In this document: positions 25,651-34,869 of the stretch, in pieces
Position numbering within the stretch: the first letter of the stretch is position 1
Layout: every line of letters begins with the position of its first letter
Assembly (NCBI RefSeq): GCF_002797935.1
Contig: NZ_PGER01000001.1
Coordinates: forward strand, 1,922,001 to 1,986,000
Reading direction: 5' to 3'
Origin: Flavobacterium sp. 1
GTDB taxonomy: Bacteria > Bacteroidota > Bacteroidia > Flavobacteriales > Flavobacteriaceae
DNA length: 64,000 nucleotides
Made by a program: the position numbers and the translations under genes
Notes under the pieces: generated by a model
Database searches by the model: none
What the model was told of the DNA's origin: nothing
What the model saw: only the letters and a program-made list of their open reading frames with translations

Positions 25651-28236
25651 TTATTTTGTAATAGAACCAAAAACCTCAAATTCAGCCAGTTTTGCTGATT
25701 CCCCCTCAGGTAATTTGGTAAAAGTTACTCTTATAAAACGTCCAAATATTTTTTCATTTATATTTTCAATACGGATTCTATCTGTTGAAGTCGTTTTGGA
25801 TTGGTCGATTACTAACTTCCAGTTATTATCAGCATCTAATGTTTCAATTTTATAGCCGAAACTAGCCTCTTCCGGAAAGGTCAGTTTCACTTGAACAATA
25901 TCAACATTTCGTTCCAAATCCACTTGCCACCAGTTCCCAATATCGGTATTGGCGGCCTGCCAAAAAGAATTCAGATTACCATCGCCAACTAAACTAGGAG
26001 AACGACCTGGAGCTTCACTACTGGTTCGCGTTGGATTATCAAGACCGAAACTGCTAGTGCTTTCTTTTGCCTCTTTTCCTGTAAAACGTACATACGGATG
26101 CTCAGTCACAGCAGGAGTTTTCCCTTCCGTAAATAAAGGCAATCCTTTTGTTTTTATTTTTATAATGGCATCTTTCAAACCAGGTGAAGTGGCACGAATA
26201 ACCGTTTCTCCACCAAAATATGAACGAAATTCAGTAGCGGCTAATCCATCAATAATCTCAATATCCGACTTGGGATCGAAAGTAATAGAAGTACCTGTGG
26301 GAAATTCTCCCGGACCAGATTCAATGCTTAATTTGACAGAGGCTGAATTGCTAATTCCTCTTCCATTTGCATCCACAATATTAACAAGCAAATAGGCGTC
26401 ATCTGTGCCATCATTTGTAATCAGCGTTTTATCTGTAATCAGTTTAATCGCAGCACCTATCCCTTCCTCTCTCTCAGGTGGAGCCGGTACTCCTGTATAT
26501 TCATTTCTATACCAGTAAAATAATCTTTTAGGAATACGGGCATAATCGACAATCCCCATCGAGCCAAATCGCTTTCCGGCGACACTCCCATGATCAAAAC
26601 CGCACCAAATAGCTTCACCACTTCGCCACTCGTAATGCCATGGATATTTTTGACTTTTATCCTGATTTTCTCCAAGAGGCAAATCACCCCAACCCGGTAT
26701 ATATTTCCCAGGACGGAAACCTTCTGTAGATCCATATTCACTCACCACACTGGCTACTCCCGGATTAATAAAAAGACGCGCTCCGTCGCCATTATAACCT
26801 GCCACATCACCAATTTTATCCATTTCTCCACGCTGGCATCCGCCAATAGCCACCGGACGCGTAGGATCTAGCTGGTGTCCTAATTCGACTTCTTTTTTCA
26901 ACAATTCACGTGTTTGATCTAATGTTTCTTTGGTTGTAAAGAACGGTTCATTGCTGGTACTCCATACAATAACAGAAGGATGATTACGATGAATTCGAAT
27001 CATGTCTCTTAACTGTTCCAAAACACTTTGGTCAAATGCGGCCCAATCATCGGGATTTGTTGGATAGGCATTACTCCCTTCATAATCCCCTTCAGTTCGT
27101 GAACCTCCGGAACCCCAAAATGGAGTTTCAGACCAAAATAACATTCCTTCCTTATCACAGGCTTCGACAAAAGCAGGATCATGCGGATAATGAGACCCAC
27201 GAATAAAATCAAATCCGGCCTCTTTCATCATTTTGATATCTCGCAAAAAAGCATTGTTGGTCACCGCATCACCCCAACCCGCTCTGTCCTGATGTACATT
27301 GGCACCCTTGAAATAGAAGCGTTTCCCATTCAGGAAAAATCCTTTATCGGCAGTAAACTTAATACTACGGAAACCCAATGGAGAAATAAAATCATCTACT
27401 GCTTTACCATTGACAAGCACGATTGTTTTTACCGAATAAAGATTTGGTGTTTTTGGACTCCATAGCTTAGGATTTTTTATTTGATTACTGGTTTGGTCAA
27501 AAATAATGGTTTGACCTGCCGCAATGGTTTTGACAGATGAAAATTCTGTTACTTTCTTTCCATTAAAATCCAGTATTGTCGTTTTAACAGTAGTCAAAAC
27601 TTCAATGTTTTTTTCATTGACAACCTCCGTTTTTACATTTACCGTTGCCAAATCTTTAGAAACAATTGGAGTCGTAACAAAAGTGCCGTACCACGCAACG
27701 TGCAATGGATCGCTAACAACCAGTTTCACGTCACGATAAATTCCTCCACTGAAAACGTGTTCTCCGGCACGCGGTGCAACACGGGAATCCCAAAGATTAT
27801 TAAGTCTGACCGCAACCGTATTCTGCCCTTTTTTAATGGCATTGGTAATATCAATTTCAAAACCAGTATACCCTGAATTGTGTTTTCCAACTAATTTTCC
27901 ATTGACATAAATTGCTGCGGTTCGATAGGCACCTTCAAAATCAAGGCTAACTCTTTTCCCAATCCACTCTTCCGGAATAGTAATATTTTTACGATACCAA
28001 CCATATCCTTTATAAAACTTGGCCGACTGATAATATGGCATGCTGAACGAATGTGGAATTCCAATATTATCCCATTTTGAATCATCGAAGGCAGGTTCTT
28101 CCGCTCCGGAATAATCCCCCAACTTGAATTTCCATTCTCTATTGATGTTGATGTTTTTTCTGATTGTTTGTGCATTTATAGTAGTTTGAAAAACTATAAA
28201 CATCATAAACAAAATAATATTTTTGATTAATTTCAT
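25651..28236 (-). CDS. GH2 family beta-glycosidase with C-terminal discoidin (F5/8 type C) domain
   Basis: 861 residues from the preferred start MKLIKNIILF (a longer frame starts at 28266), with a signal peptide ending TTINAQ. The sugar-binding sandwich domain (PHSFSMPYYQ, WYRKNITIPE), immunoglobulin-like domain and TIM barrel follow. The acid/base is Glu430 in STSNEPF and the nucleophile Glu500 in VVSEYGSTEG. The TIM barrel is entered by GFDFIRGSHYPHDPAF. Beta domains follow, and a discoidin-like domain (about 730-860; SSFGLDNPTRTSS, NWWQVDL, GRFIRVTF) probably binds glycan. GH2 enzymes of this shape are beta-galactosidases, beta-glucuronidases or arabinosidases; the choice is not clear. Last gene of the long - strand operon. 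Confidence 0.92.
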   Translation of the reverse strand: MKLIKNIILFMMFIVFQTTINAQTIRKNININREWKFKLGDYSGAEEPAFDDSKWDNIGIPHSFSMPYYQSAKFYKGYGWYRKNITIPEEWIGKRVSLDFEGAYRTAAIYVNGKLVGKHNSGYTGFEIDITNAIKKGQNTVAVRLNNLWDSRVAPRAGEHVFSGGIYRDVKLVVSDPLHVAWYGTFVTTPIVSKDLATVNVKTEVVNEKNIEVLTTVKTTILDFNGKKVTEFSSVKTIAAGQTIIFDQTSNQIKNPKLWSPKTPNLYSVKTIVLVNGKAVDDFISPLGFRSIKFTADKGFFLNGKRFYFKGANVHQDRAGWGDAVTNNAFLRDIKMMKEAGFDFIRGSHYPHDPAFVEACDKEGMLFWSETPFWGSGGSRTEGDYEGSNAYPTNPDDWAAFDQSVLEQLRDMIRIHRNHPSVIVWSTSNEPFFTTKETLDQTRELLKKEVELGHQLDPTRPVAIGGCQRGEMDKIGDVAGYNGDGARLFINPGVASVVSEYGSTEGFRPGKYIPGWGDLPLGENQDKSQKYPWHYEWRSGEAIWCGFDHGSVAGKRFGSMGIVDYARIPKRLFYWYRNEYTGVPAPPEREEGIGAAIKLITDKTLITNDGTDDAYLLVNIVDANGRGISNSASVKLSIESGPGEFPTGTSITFDPKSDIEIIDGLAATEFRSYFGGETVIRATSPGLKDAIIKIKTKGLPLFTEGKTPAVTEHPYVRFTGKEAKESTSSFGLDNPTRTSSEAPGRSPSLVGDGNLNSFWQAANTDIGNWWQVDLERNVDIVQVKLTFPEEASFGYKIETLDADNNWKLVIDQSKTTSTDRIRIENINEKIFGRFIRVTFTKLPEGESAKLAEFEVFGSITK

Positions 28237-28315
28237 AGAATGTTTTTTATTAAGAATTAATAACATGAATATTAAATTTGACTTTCACCAAACAATGTAA
28301 CCTTCCTGTTTTTTT

Positions 28316-29365
28316 TCAGTTTGATTGAATTGATTTAATATTTTCAGTACCAATCATCCATTTTTCCCGAAGTCTTTTAGCTTCTTTGTTCGTAATGGAC
28401 ATGACTGTTCCATGGCGCGGATGAAAGTCCATTGTCACTTGTTCATCAATTACCTTGAAATTTTCAAGATCATCGCTTTTGGTAAATTGGAACTGCCCCT
28501 TTCTGTACACATCATACATTAAAATCCAGGAATCCAAATTATTTAGTTTAAAAACGCAGGATCCTTCAACTGATTCCGTAGTTTGCTGTAGCGGTTTGTC
28601 CTGCTTTAGATAACCTTCCGTCAGTTGGTTCGATACCGCTTTTTTGATTCCATTCAGATTACCCTCATCCTTGTAAAACAAGTGATATTTACCTTTATAG
28701 TAAATAATATCGCCATCAATACAAGCTTTGTTATTGGGTTCGAAAAACAGTTGCTTGGGTTCGGTTTCGAGTGCCGTGAAGCCTTTATTTGCATAGGCAT
28801 AATAGATTTTATCAGGTTCATTCCCAGATCGCATTGACCAGTAAATCATGTATTTCTTTTTTACAGAATCATAAATTGTTTGAGGAGCCCATACACGATT
28901 TACTGATTTAAACGCTAAAAATGTATTAGGAACATTAATTATAGTAGATTTCCAGTCTAATAAATTAGTTGATTTGAGCAAGACCAATCCCCTGTTTGAA
29001 TCCCATCCTTTGGCAGCGACCATATCTGTAGCCACCATGTAGAATGTTTTGCCATCAATAGCACGCATAATATGTGGATCGCGAATTCCCCCGCTTTCAC
29101 TAATTTTCTCTGAACTTAAAATAGGCTGATTATGATTTAATGCCTTAAAATTATATCCATCATTGCTCAAAGCAAATCGAATTTGCTCTTCATCTTTACT
29201 ACTACTTGCCGTAAAATAAACAAAGAGGTAAGAACTATATTTATTTTTCGTTGAGTTGAGTTTATCCTTTATGTTTTCCGTATTTGTTTTTTGTTGACCA
29301 TATATAGTCATTAACATACATAAAGTAAACGAGATACTCAATCCAATTTTTCTATACATTTCCAT
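28316..29365 (-). CDS. GH43-like five-bladed beta-propeller glycosidase
   Basis: This 349-residue protein has a signal peptide ending MTIYGQQ and a single beta-propeller domain. GH43-type acidic residues appear in GGIRDPHIMR (Asp), KACIDGDIIYYKGKYHLFY (Asp) and ESVEGSCVFK (Glu). RVWAPQTIYD is the usual blade-2 strand. The family removes arabinose, xylose or galactose side groups; without an added sandwich domain this small form resembles arabinosidase or exo-galactosidase subfamilies. It lies 64 bp after the GH95 gene and 79 bp before GH2 in the same operon. Confidence 0.82.
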   Translation of the reverse strand: MEMYRKIGLSISFTLCMLMTIYGQQKTNTENIKDKLNSTKNKYSSYLFVYFTASSSKDEEQIRFALSNDGYNFKALNHNQPILSSEKISESGGIRDPHIMRAIDGKTFYMVATDMVAAKGWDSNRGLVLLKSTNLLDWKSTIINVPNTFLAFKSVNRVWAPQTIYDSVKKKYMIYWSMRSGNEPDKIYYAYANKGFTALETEPKQLFFEPNNKACIDGDIIYYKGKYHLFYKDEGNLNGIKKAVSNQLTEGYLKQDKPLQQTTESVEGSCVFKLNNLDSWILMYDVYRKGQFQFTKSDDLENFKVIDEQVTMDFHPRHGTVMSITNKEAKRLREKWMIGTENIKSIQSN

Positions 29366-29429
29366 TTGATTAGAATTATTTTAGATTCTTGATATAATAA
29401 TTTTCATGATGTAGAATTCAGCAAAATTT

Positions 29430-31850
29430 CTATTTAAAATCTTCTGGCGACAAAATTCTTATTTGATTCTTTTGAAAAATGAAATCAACAATTTTTCCAT
29501 TATAACGAACTTTACACGCTGTACCGCCAACGCTTTTTATTCTTACTGTTTTCATTAACTTATTTTCCCAAATAACATCTATCCCAAAGCCTCCTCTTGC
29601 CCGTAGTCCTTTTACAGAACCATTTACCCAAGCATCCGGTAAAGCAGGCAACAAATCAATAACACCTGTCTGGCTTTGCAATAACATTTCGGTTAGACCT
29701 GCAGTTGCTCCAAAGTTTCCATCAATTTGAAAAGGAGGATGTGCATCAAAAAAATTAGGGTAAGTACCTCCACCAGTTACGCCGCCTTTCTGGTCATCAG
29801 TGTATTTTAAAATATCACGGAGCATCTTATAAGCGTGATTCCCATCTCTTAATCTTGCCCAAAAATTGATTTTCCAAGCCTTGCTCCAGCCCGTTCCTTC
29901 GTCACCTCTAAGTTCTAATGATTTTTTACAAGCTTCCGCAAAATCCGGTGTAGTGATTGGAGAAATCTGGCGTCCAGGATGCAAGCCGAATAATTGCGAA
30001 GCGTGACGCTGACGAGGGGTTGATTCTTCGTACTCTTCACTCCACTCCAGTAATTGTCCCTTGCTTCCGATTTTAAGAGGTAATAATTTTGCTCGTTTTT
30101 CAATTAATCGGTCACGAAATTCAGCATCAATATTGAGAACTTTTGAAGCTTCAATTAGATTGGTAAACAAATCCCAACAAATAGACATATCCATAGTTGA
30201 AGCTACAGTTACACCATAATTTTTTCCGTTTACACGAAATTCATTTTCTGGAGATGTAGATGGAGCGGTTACCAAATAACCGTTTTTTTCTATCAGCCAA
30301 TCAAAACAAAAGAGAGCCGCCTCTTTCATCACGGGATAAGCTTTGGTTCTTAAATACTCTTTGTCTCCCGTAAAACTATAATGCTCCCAAAGGTGTTGGC
30401 AAAGCCAAGTTCCGCCCATATACCAATTGGCCCAGGTTGGAGCACCATCTCCCTTATCACCAACCGCATTACTCAATCCCCATATATCAGAATTATGATG
30501 TGCGACCCAACCTCTAGCTTTATAGTATTCATTTGCTGTAACCTTTCCAGTCTTCGACAAATCAGTAATCCAATCCAACAACGGTTCATGCATTTCAGAA
30601 AGGTTGGTTTGTTCTGCCAACCAATAATTCATTTGAGTATTAATATTTATAGTGTAATTAGAACTCCAAGGCGCACGCATTTCTTTATTCCAAATCCCTT
30701 GCAGATTAGCAGGGCGTCCTCCTGAACGAGAAGATGAAATCAATAAATAACGGCCGTATTGGTAAAAAAGCCGCTCCAACTGAGGATCAGATGCGCCATT
30801 AGTATACGCTTTGAGACGCTCATCAGAGGGCAATGACAACTGGTTAGCATCAGTTTTATTGTTTGACAAATCAAGATTTACCCGATTAAAATACTTCTGA
30901 AAATCATCAAGGTGTTTCTTCTTTAAATTATTGTACGATAATTTTAATGCATTTTTCAAGAGATTCGAAGCAATTGCTTTTTCATCTTTTCCTTGTGAAT
31001 CGGGACATTTGTCAAAACCATTAAAACTGGTCGCGGCAGTTAGATAAAGAATTACTTCCGATGCATTATTGATATGGAGACCTTCAGCATCAGCTTTTAT
31101 GAAACCATCTTTGAGAACCGCTTTTAGATTGGATTGAAAACGCATTCCGTTGCATCCTGATGTATCTGCCCATAAAATAGGCTCACGTCCTTTAGGATTA
31201 AAATAACTTGGATCAACACGGCTTGGCGCTTTTCCATTCATAACCAACAGATTATTGCTTTTAGCAATCACGGATTTGGTCAAAAGACTGCTTAAATTAA
31301 TGTCAAGCGTAAGCGATTTTGATTTGGATGCCATAATACGTATTGTCATTACATTATTAGGAGCAGAAATAAAAATTTCACGAACATATTCGACATTATT
31401 AACCGTAAAACGTGTTGTTGATAATGCGTTGTTCAAACTTAAATCCCTATAATATTGAGTTGGTTGAGCACCTTTAAAATCTTGTTTAATGACCAAATCG
31501 CCCAATGGCAAAAAACTTTCACTATAATAACCCTGCATTTTTTTGCATAAATCAGTGGCAAGCTGGTAATCGTTATTTTTCAATGCCTCACGAATCGGTT
31601 CCAAATATTGATTGGCTTCAGGATTGACATTTTTTTTCATCGGACCACCAGACCACAATGAACCTTCGTTGAGTTGAATCAGTTCTTTTTCTACTCCCCC
31701 AAACACCATTGCTCCTATCTGTCCGTTTCCTACAGGCAATGCTTCAACCCACTGTGATGCAGGTTTATTATACCAAAGCTTTAGATTTTGCTGAGCTAAA
31801 CTAGTAACCGAGACAAATAAAAGCGCTAATCCAATAATTACTTTTTTCAT
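29430..31850 (-). CDS. GH95 family alpha-L-fucosidase or alpha-L-galactosidase, secreted
   Basis: 806 residues: signal peptide ending TSLAQQ, the N-terminal beta domain with KPASQWVEALPVGNGQIG and LNEGSLWSGGP, an (alpha/alpha)6 barrel, and a C-terminal beta domain. Family hallmarks are GGRPANLQGIWN, INTQMNYWLAEQTNL, TAPSTSPEN, GRQISP and FQIDGNFGATAGL, all intact. GH95 inverts on terminal alpha-L-fucose, alpha-L-galactose or L-arabinose. A deleted relic of the same family lies at 7883-8252 on the other strand. A sugar-porter 3' remnant sits just upstream, between this gene and GH30, so the operon was recently rearranged here. Confidence 0.95.
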   Translation of the reverse strand: MKKVIIGLALLFVSVTSLAQQNLKLWYNKPASQWVEALPVGNGQIGAMVFGGVEKELIQLNEGSLWSGGPMKKNVNPEANQYLEPIREALKNNDYQLATDLCKKMQGYYSESFLPLGDLVIKQDFKGAQPTQYYRDLSLNNALSTTRFTVNNVEYVREIFISAPNNVMTIRIMASKSKSLTLDINLSSLLTKSVIAKSNNLLVMNGKAPSRVDPSYFNPKGREPILWADTSGCNGMRFQSNLKAVLKDGFIKADAEGLHINNASEVILYLTAATSFNGFDKCPDSQGKDEKAIASNLLKNALKLSYNNLKKKHLDDFQKYFNRVNLDLSNNKTDANQLSLPSDERLKAYTNGASDPQLERLFYQYGRYLLISSSRSGGRPANLQGIWNKEMRAPWSSNYTININTQMNYWLAEQTNLSEMHEPLLDWITDLSKTGKVTANEYYKARGWVAHHNSDIWGLSNAVGDKGDGAPTWANWYMGGTWLCQHLWEHYSFTGDKEYLRTKAYPVMKEAALFCFDWLIEKNGYLVTAPSTSPENEFRVNGKNYGVTVASTMDMSICWDLFTNLIEASKVLNIDAEFRDRLIEKRAKLLPLKIGSKGQLLEWSEEYEESTPRQRHASQLFGLHPGRQISPITTPDFAEACKKSLELRGDEGTGWSKAWKINFWARLRDGNHAYKMLRDILKYTDDQKGGVTGGGTYPNFFDAHPPFQIDGNFGATAGLTEMLLQSQTGVIDLLPALPDAWVNGSVKGLRARGGFGIDVIWENKLMKTVRIKSVGGTACKVRYNGKIVDFIFQKNQIRILSPEDFK

Positions 31851-31913
31851 TATAAAAATTTTATTTATTGAATGATTCTTATGTTAATAATTCAATATTT
31901 AGACTAATCTAAA

Positions 31914-32000
31914 CTACTTCTGCTTAAAAACCGTTTCCTGCAATTCTTCTAATGATTTTCCTTTAGTTTCTGGCATTATGAAGATTACAAAAAACAACTA
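31914..32000 (-). pseudogene. 3' remnant of a second sugar-porter gene
   Basis: Read on the - strand the segment encodes FVIFIMPETKGKSLEELQET followed by VFKQK and a stop. This is almost the same as the end of the sugar porter at 33478-34794 (FVIFMMPETKGKSLEELQET then VFKK). DNA identity over about 70 bases is roughly nine in ten. Only the C-terminal 29 or so codons remain, and they sit between the GH30 stop and the GH95 start. It marks a former tandem copy or the edge of a duplication that carried GH30. Confidence 0.85.
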
Positions 32001-32010
32001 CATACTAATA

Positions 32011-33417
32011 TTATTTATTCATCCAAGTAAAAGTATTAACAGATTTTCTTTTCATTTTTATTTTAACGATTTTCCCATTGACTGAAACACTAATATCTTT
32101 ATCAGCATCATCAGTATTAACGTATATTAGTATCACCTCCCCGTTTGGATTAATAAAAGCTAAATGTTCTTTACCTCCTGTTGTTTTCAATCGAAATGCT
32201 CCTGGTAACACATAATGACTCAAATGTTTCATTAAATAATATTCAGGATTATATTTCACTTCTTTGGTTTCTTTATTTATTGAAATCATCATATTCTGAT
32301 TCCATCCCCAAGTACTTTTTCCCGAATTATCAAGTACCATATTCCAATACATATAACTATTTGTTCCATTATTAAGGTAATGATTGATTAATGACCAAGT
32401 ATACTCTGCCGAATTCCAGTTATTCTCTCCATTCCCACATTCAGACTCAGTTTGCATTATAGGATAATTAGGATACTCGCTGTGAATAGTCGGAATAGAT
32501 TGTTTTGCATCCCACTGTACGCCTATTCCTTTGATATATGATGCAGCATCTTTGTTATTTAAAACCGTACGCATAAAGTTAGGATCGGAACTATTAACCG
32601 TTCCCAACCATATTTCCGTATTAAGAGAATCCTGTTTGAATTGAGGTCCCAAAAACCTCCCTACAAAATATGCCATATCATCTGGTCGCCATGTGCAGCT
32701 TTGCCAGTGGGGTTGATAAACCGGCTCATTTTGTACCATCACCCTAGAAATATCAATTCCTTCCTCTTTGTACGCCTTAACAAACTTAGAAAAATACAAA
32801 CCATATGCTGATAAATACCTGTCTTCCATTTTAAATGCTGTTGCATTATTTGATATTTTCATTCCAGGAAGCATTTGCTTTACATTGCTTACCCCCATAG
32901 CATAGTGATTATTTACTTTCATCCATACTGGCGGACTCCAAGGTGAGGCCCATATCTTTATATCTGGATTAATTTTTTTGGCCGCTTTTATATATGGAAT
33001 CATTATGTAACGATCTCTGTCTATATTAAAATTTTTCATTTCAAAATCTTCAGGAACGTCATTATACGAATAATAACTTAATGAATAATCGTTTGAACCT
33101 AATGGTATGCGACACAAAGTAAAATTAGCTCCTTCTTTAGAAAATAAATTTTTAAGAATTTTATTTTTTTCTGTTTCAGACAAACTCAACAAAGCCTCCC
33201 AGCCCAATTCATTAAAACAAGCTCCAAAACCTTCAATCTGTTGTAATTTCTCATCAGAATAAATATTGATATCCGATTTATCTAGAGATGGATTAAAATC
33301 CAATTTAGCTCCTTTAGACCAAGCTTCTGTTTGGGTGGTATAAGTCCACGAAATTTTTTGAGATTTAACACTTAATGTAACAACAAGCAATAAAGCAAGT
33401 AAAATGTGTTTTTTCAT
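32011..33417 (-). CDS. GH30 family glycosidase, secreted
   Basis: 468 residues with a signal peptide ending SVKSQ. The GH30 TIM barrel plus beta domain shows IEGFGACFNELGWEAL at the start, CRIPLGSNDYS, IWASPWSPPVWMK, acid/base Glu231 in MVQNEPVYQ and nucleophile Glu324 or Glu326 in MQTESECGNG. YMYWNMVLD and the C-terminal sandwich follow. GH30 enzymes retain configuration on beta-glucosidic, beta-xylosidic, beta-fucosidic or glucuronoxylan linkages; the subfamily cannot be fixed by eye. It starts 60 bp after the sugar porter and is followed by the porter remnant. Confidence 0.92.
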   Translation of the reverse strand: MKKHILLALLLVVTLSVKSQKISWTYTTQTEAWSKGAKLDFNPSLDKSDINIYSDEKLQQIEGFGACFNELGWEALLSLSETEKNKILKNLFSKEGANFTLCRIPLGSNDYSLSYYSYNDVPEDFEMKNFNIDRDRYIMIPYIKAAKKINPDIKIWASPWSPPVWMKVNNHYAMGVSNVKQMLPGMKISNNATAFKMEDRYLSAYGLYFSKFVKAYKEEGIDISRVMVQNEPVYQPHWQSCTWRPDDMAYFVGRFLGPQFKQDSLNTEIWLGTVNSSDPNFMRTVLNNKDAASYIKGIGVQWDAKQSIPTIHSEYPNYPIMQTESECGNGENNWNSAEYTWSLINHYLNNGTNSYMYWNMVLDNSGKSTWGWNQNMMISINKETKEVKYNPEYYLMKHLSHYVLPGAFRLKTTGGKEHLAFINPNGEVILIYVNTDDADKDISVSVNGKIVKIKMKRKSVNTFTWMNK

Positions 33418-33477
33418 TTTTCAAAGCGATTTAATTTTGTTTTATTATATTAATAATTTAAACTATATTCTGATAAT

Positions 33478-34794
33478 CTATTTTTTAAAAACCGTTTCCT
33501 GCAATTCTTCTAATGATTTTCCTTTCGTTTCTGGCATCATAAAAATTACAAAAAGTAATTGGAAAACCATCATCACCGCAAAAATTAAAAACACCGTTCC
33601 TGCCCCAATGGTCGAGAATAAAAACGGTACCATTGATGGTATAATGGCTGCCAACACCCAGTGTGTTGAAGAACCGAATGCCTGTCCGCTGGCGCGTAAG
33701 TGATTTGGGAAAATTTCAGAAATAAATACCCAAATTACTGCACCTTGACCAATGGCGTGTGAAGCGATGAACATAAATAAGAAAATAGGCACTGCCATTC
33801 CTTGCCATTTTAGAAAAAAAGCTAACGAAACTAAGCCAAGAGAAATAATGTATCCTATAGATCCAATAAACATAAGCACTTTACGCCCTAAAACATCAAT
33901 CAAAAAGACTCCAAAAAGAGTAAACACTAAGTTGGTAAAACCAATTCCGATACTGCTCATCAAAGCTGCGCTCTCTTCTAATCCTGCTTCTGCAAAAATT
34001 CTTGGCGCATAATACAAAAACGCATTAATACCCGAAAATTGATTGAATATCGCGATTAAAAAAGCTAGCATCAATGGAAATCGATACTTCTTTAAAAAGA
34101 TAGTTTCCCCTTTTATATGATGCTCTTCACCACTCTGAAGTTCGTCCATTAAATCCTCAATTTTGGCATCAGGATTAATTTGTACCAATACTAATTTAGC
34201 TTCTTCATTTCTTGATTGTGATACTAACCATCTTGGACTTTCAGGAATAGCAAATACTATAATCGTGTAAAAGAAAGAGGGGAATGCCATAACTCCTATC
34301 ATCCAGCGCCAAGCATTTTCACCAACATCCCTCAATAAATAATTCGACAAAAAAGCCACTAAAATTCCCAATACAATATTAAATTGATATAAAGACACCA
34401 AACGTCCTCTGTCTTTTGCGGGTGCAATTTCGGATACATAAGCGGGTGCTGCAATGGTAGAAGCTCCAATTCCTAATCCCCCTAAAAATCTAAAAAAAGC
34501 AAATGTATACGGATCATTAGCTAAAGCGGAACCAATTGCCGAAATCAGAAACAAAACTCCAATTGCAATCAAAGTCTTTTTTCTTCCAAGCTTATTAGTA
34601 GGAATTCCTCCAAAAATAGCTCCTATTACTGTTCCCCACAATGCCATAGCCATGACTACCGAACCATGAAAAACATCAGAAGTATGCCATAATTCTTGTA
34701 ATTTTTTATCGGCACCCGAAATTACAACGGTATCAAAACCGAATAAAAAACCAGCTAAAGCAGCTGTAATAGACCATAAAAGTATCTTTTTCAT
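33478..34794 (-). CDS. MFS sugar porter (sugar:proton symporter)
   Basis: This 438-residue inner-membrane protein has twelve predicted membrane segments and sugar-porter signatures: GFLFGFDTVVISG in helix 1, NKLGRKKTL after helix 2, RFLGGLGIGAS, PESPRWL before the central loop, QFSGINAFLYYAP in helix 7, and PETKGKSLEE at the C-terminus. It imports monosaccharides released in the periplasm by the neighbouring glycosidases, or possibly an unsaturated uronate. It is the only inner-membrane sugar carrier in the window. A remnant of a second copy lies at 31914-32000. Confidence 0.95.
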   Translation of the reverse strand: MKKILLWSITAALAGFLFGFDTVVISGADKKLQELWHTSDVFHGSVVMAMALWGTVIGAIFGGIPTNKLGRKKTLIAIGVLFLISAIGSALANDPYTFAFFRFLGGLGIGASTIAAPAYVSEIAPAKDRGRLVSLYQFNIVLGILVAFLSNYLLRDVGENAWRWMIGVMAFPSFFYTIIVFAIPESPRWLVSQSRNEEAKLVLVQINPDAKIEDLMDELQSGEEHHIKGETIFLKKYRFPLMLAFLIAIFNQFSGINAFLYYAPRIFAEAGLEESAALMSSIGIGFTNLVFTLFGVFLIDVLGRKVLMFIGSIGYIISLGLVSLAFFLKWQGMAVPIFLFMFIASHAIGQGAVIWVFISEIFPNHLRASGQAFGSSTHWVLAAIIPSMVPFLFSTIGAGTVFLIFAVMMVFQLLFVIFMMPETKGKSLEELQETVFKK

Positions 34795-34869
34795 AATTGT
34801 TTAATTATTTTGATAGTAAAAAATTCCGTTTAAAGATGAATTGCTTATCAACTCAAGATTAATTTCTAA

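Noticed and set aside
25949..26395. 148-codon open frame opposite the GH2 gene
   Set aside because: Fully overlapped by a strongly supported GH2 coding region; composition follows the antisense of that gene.
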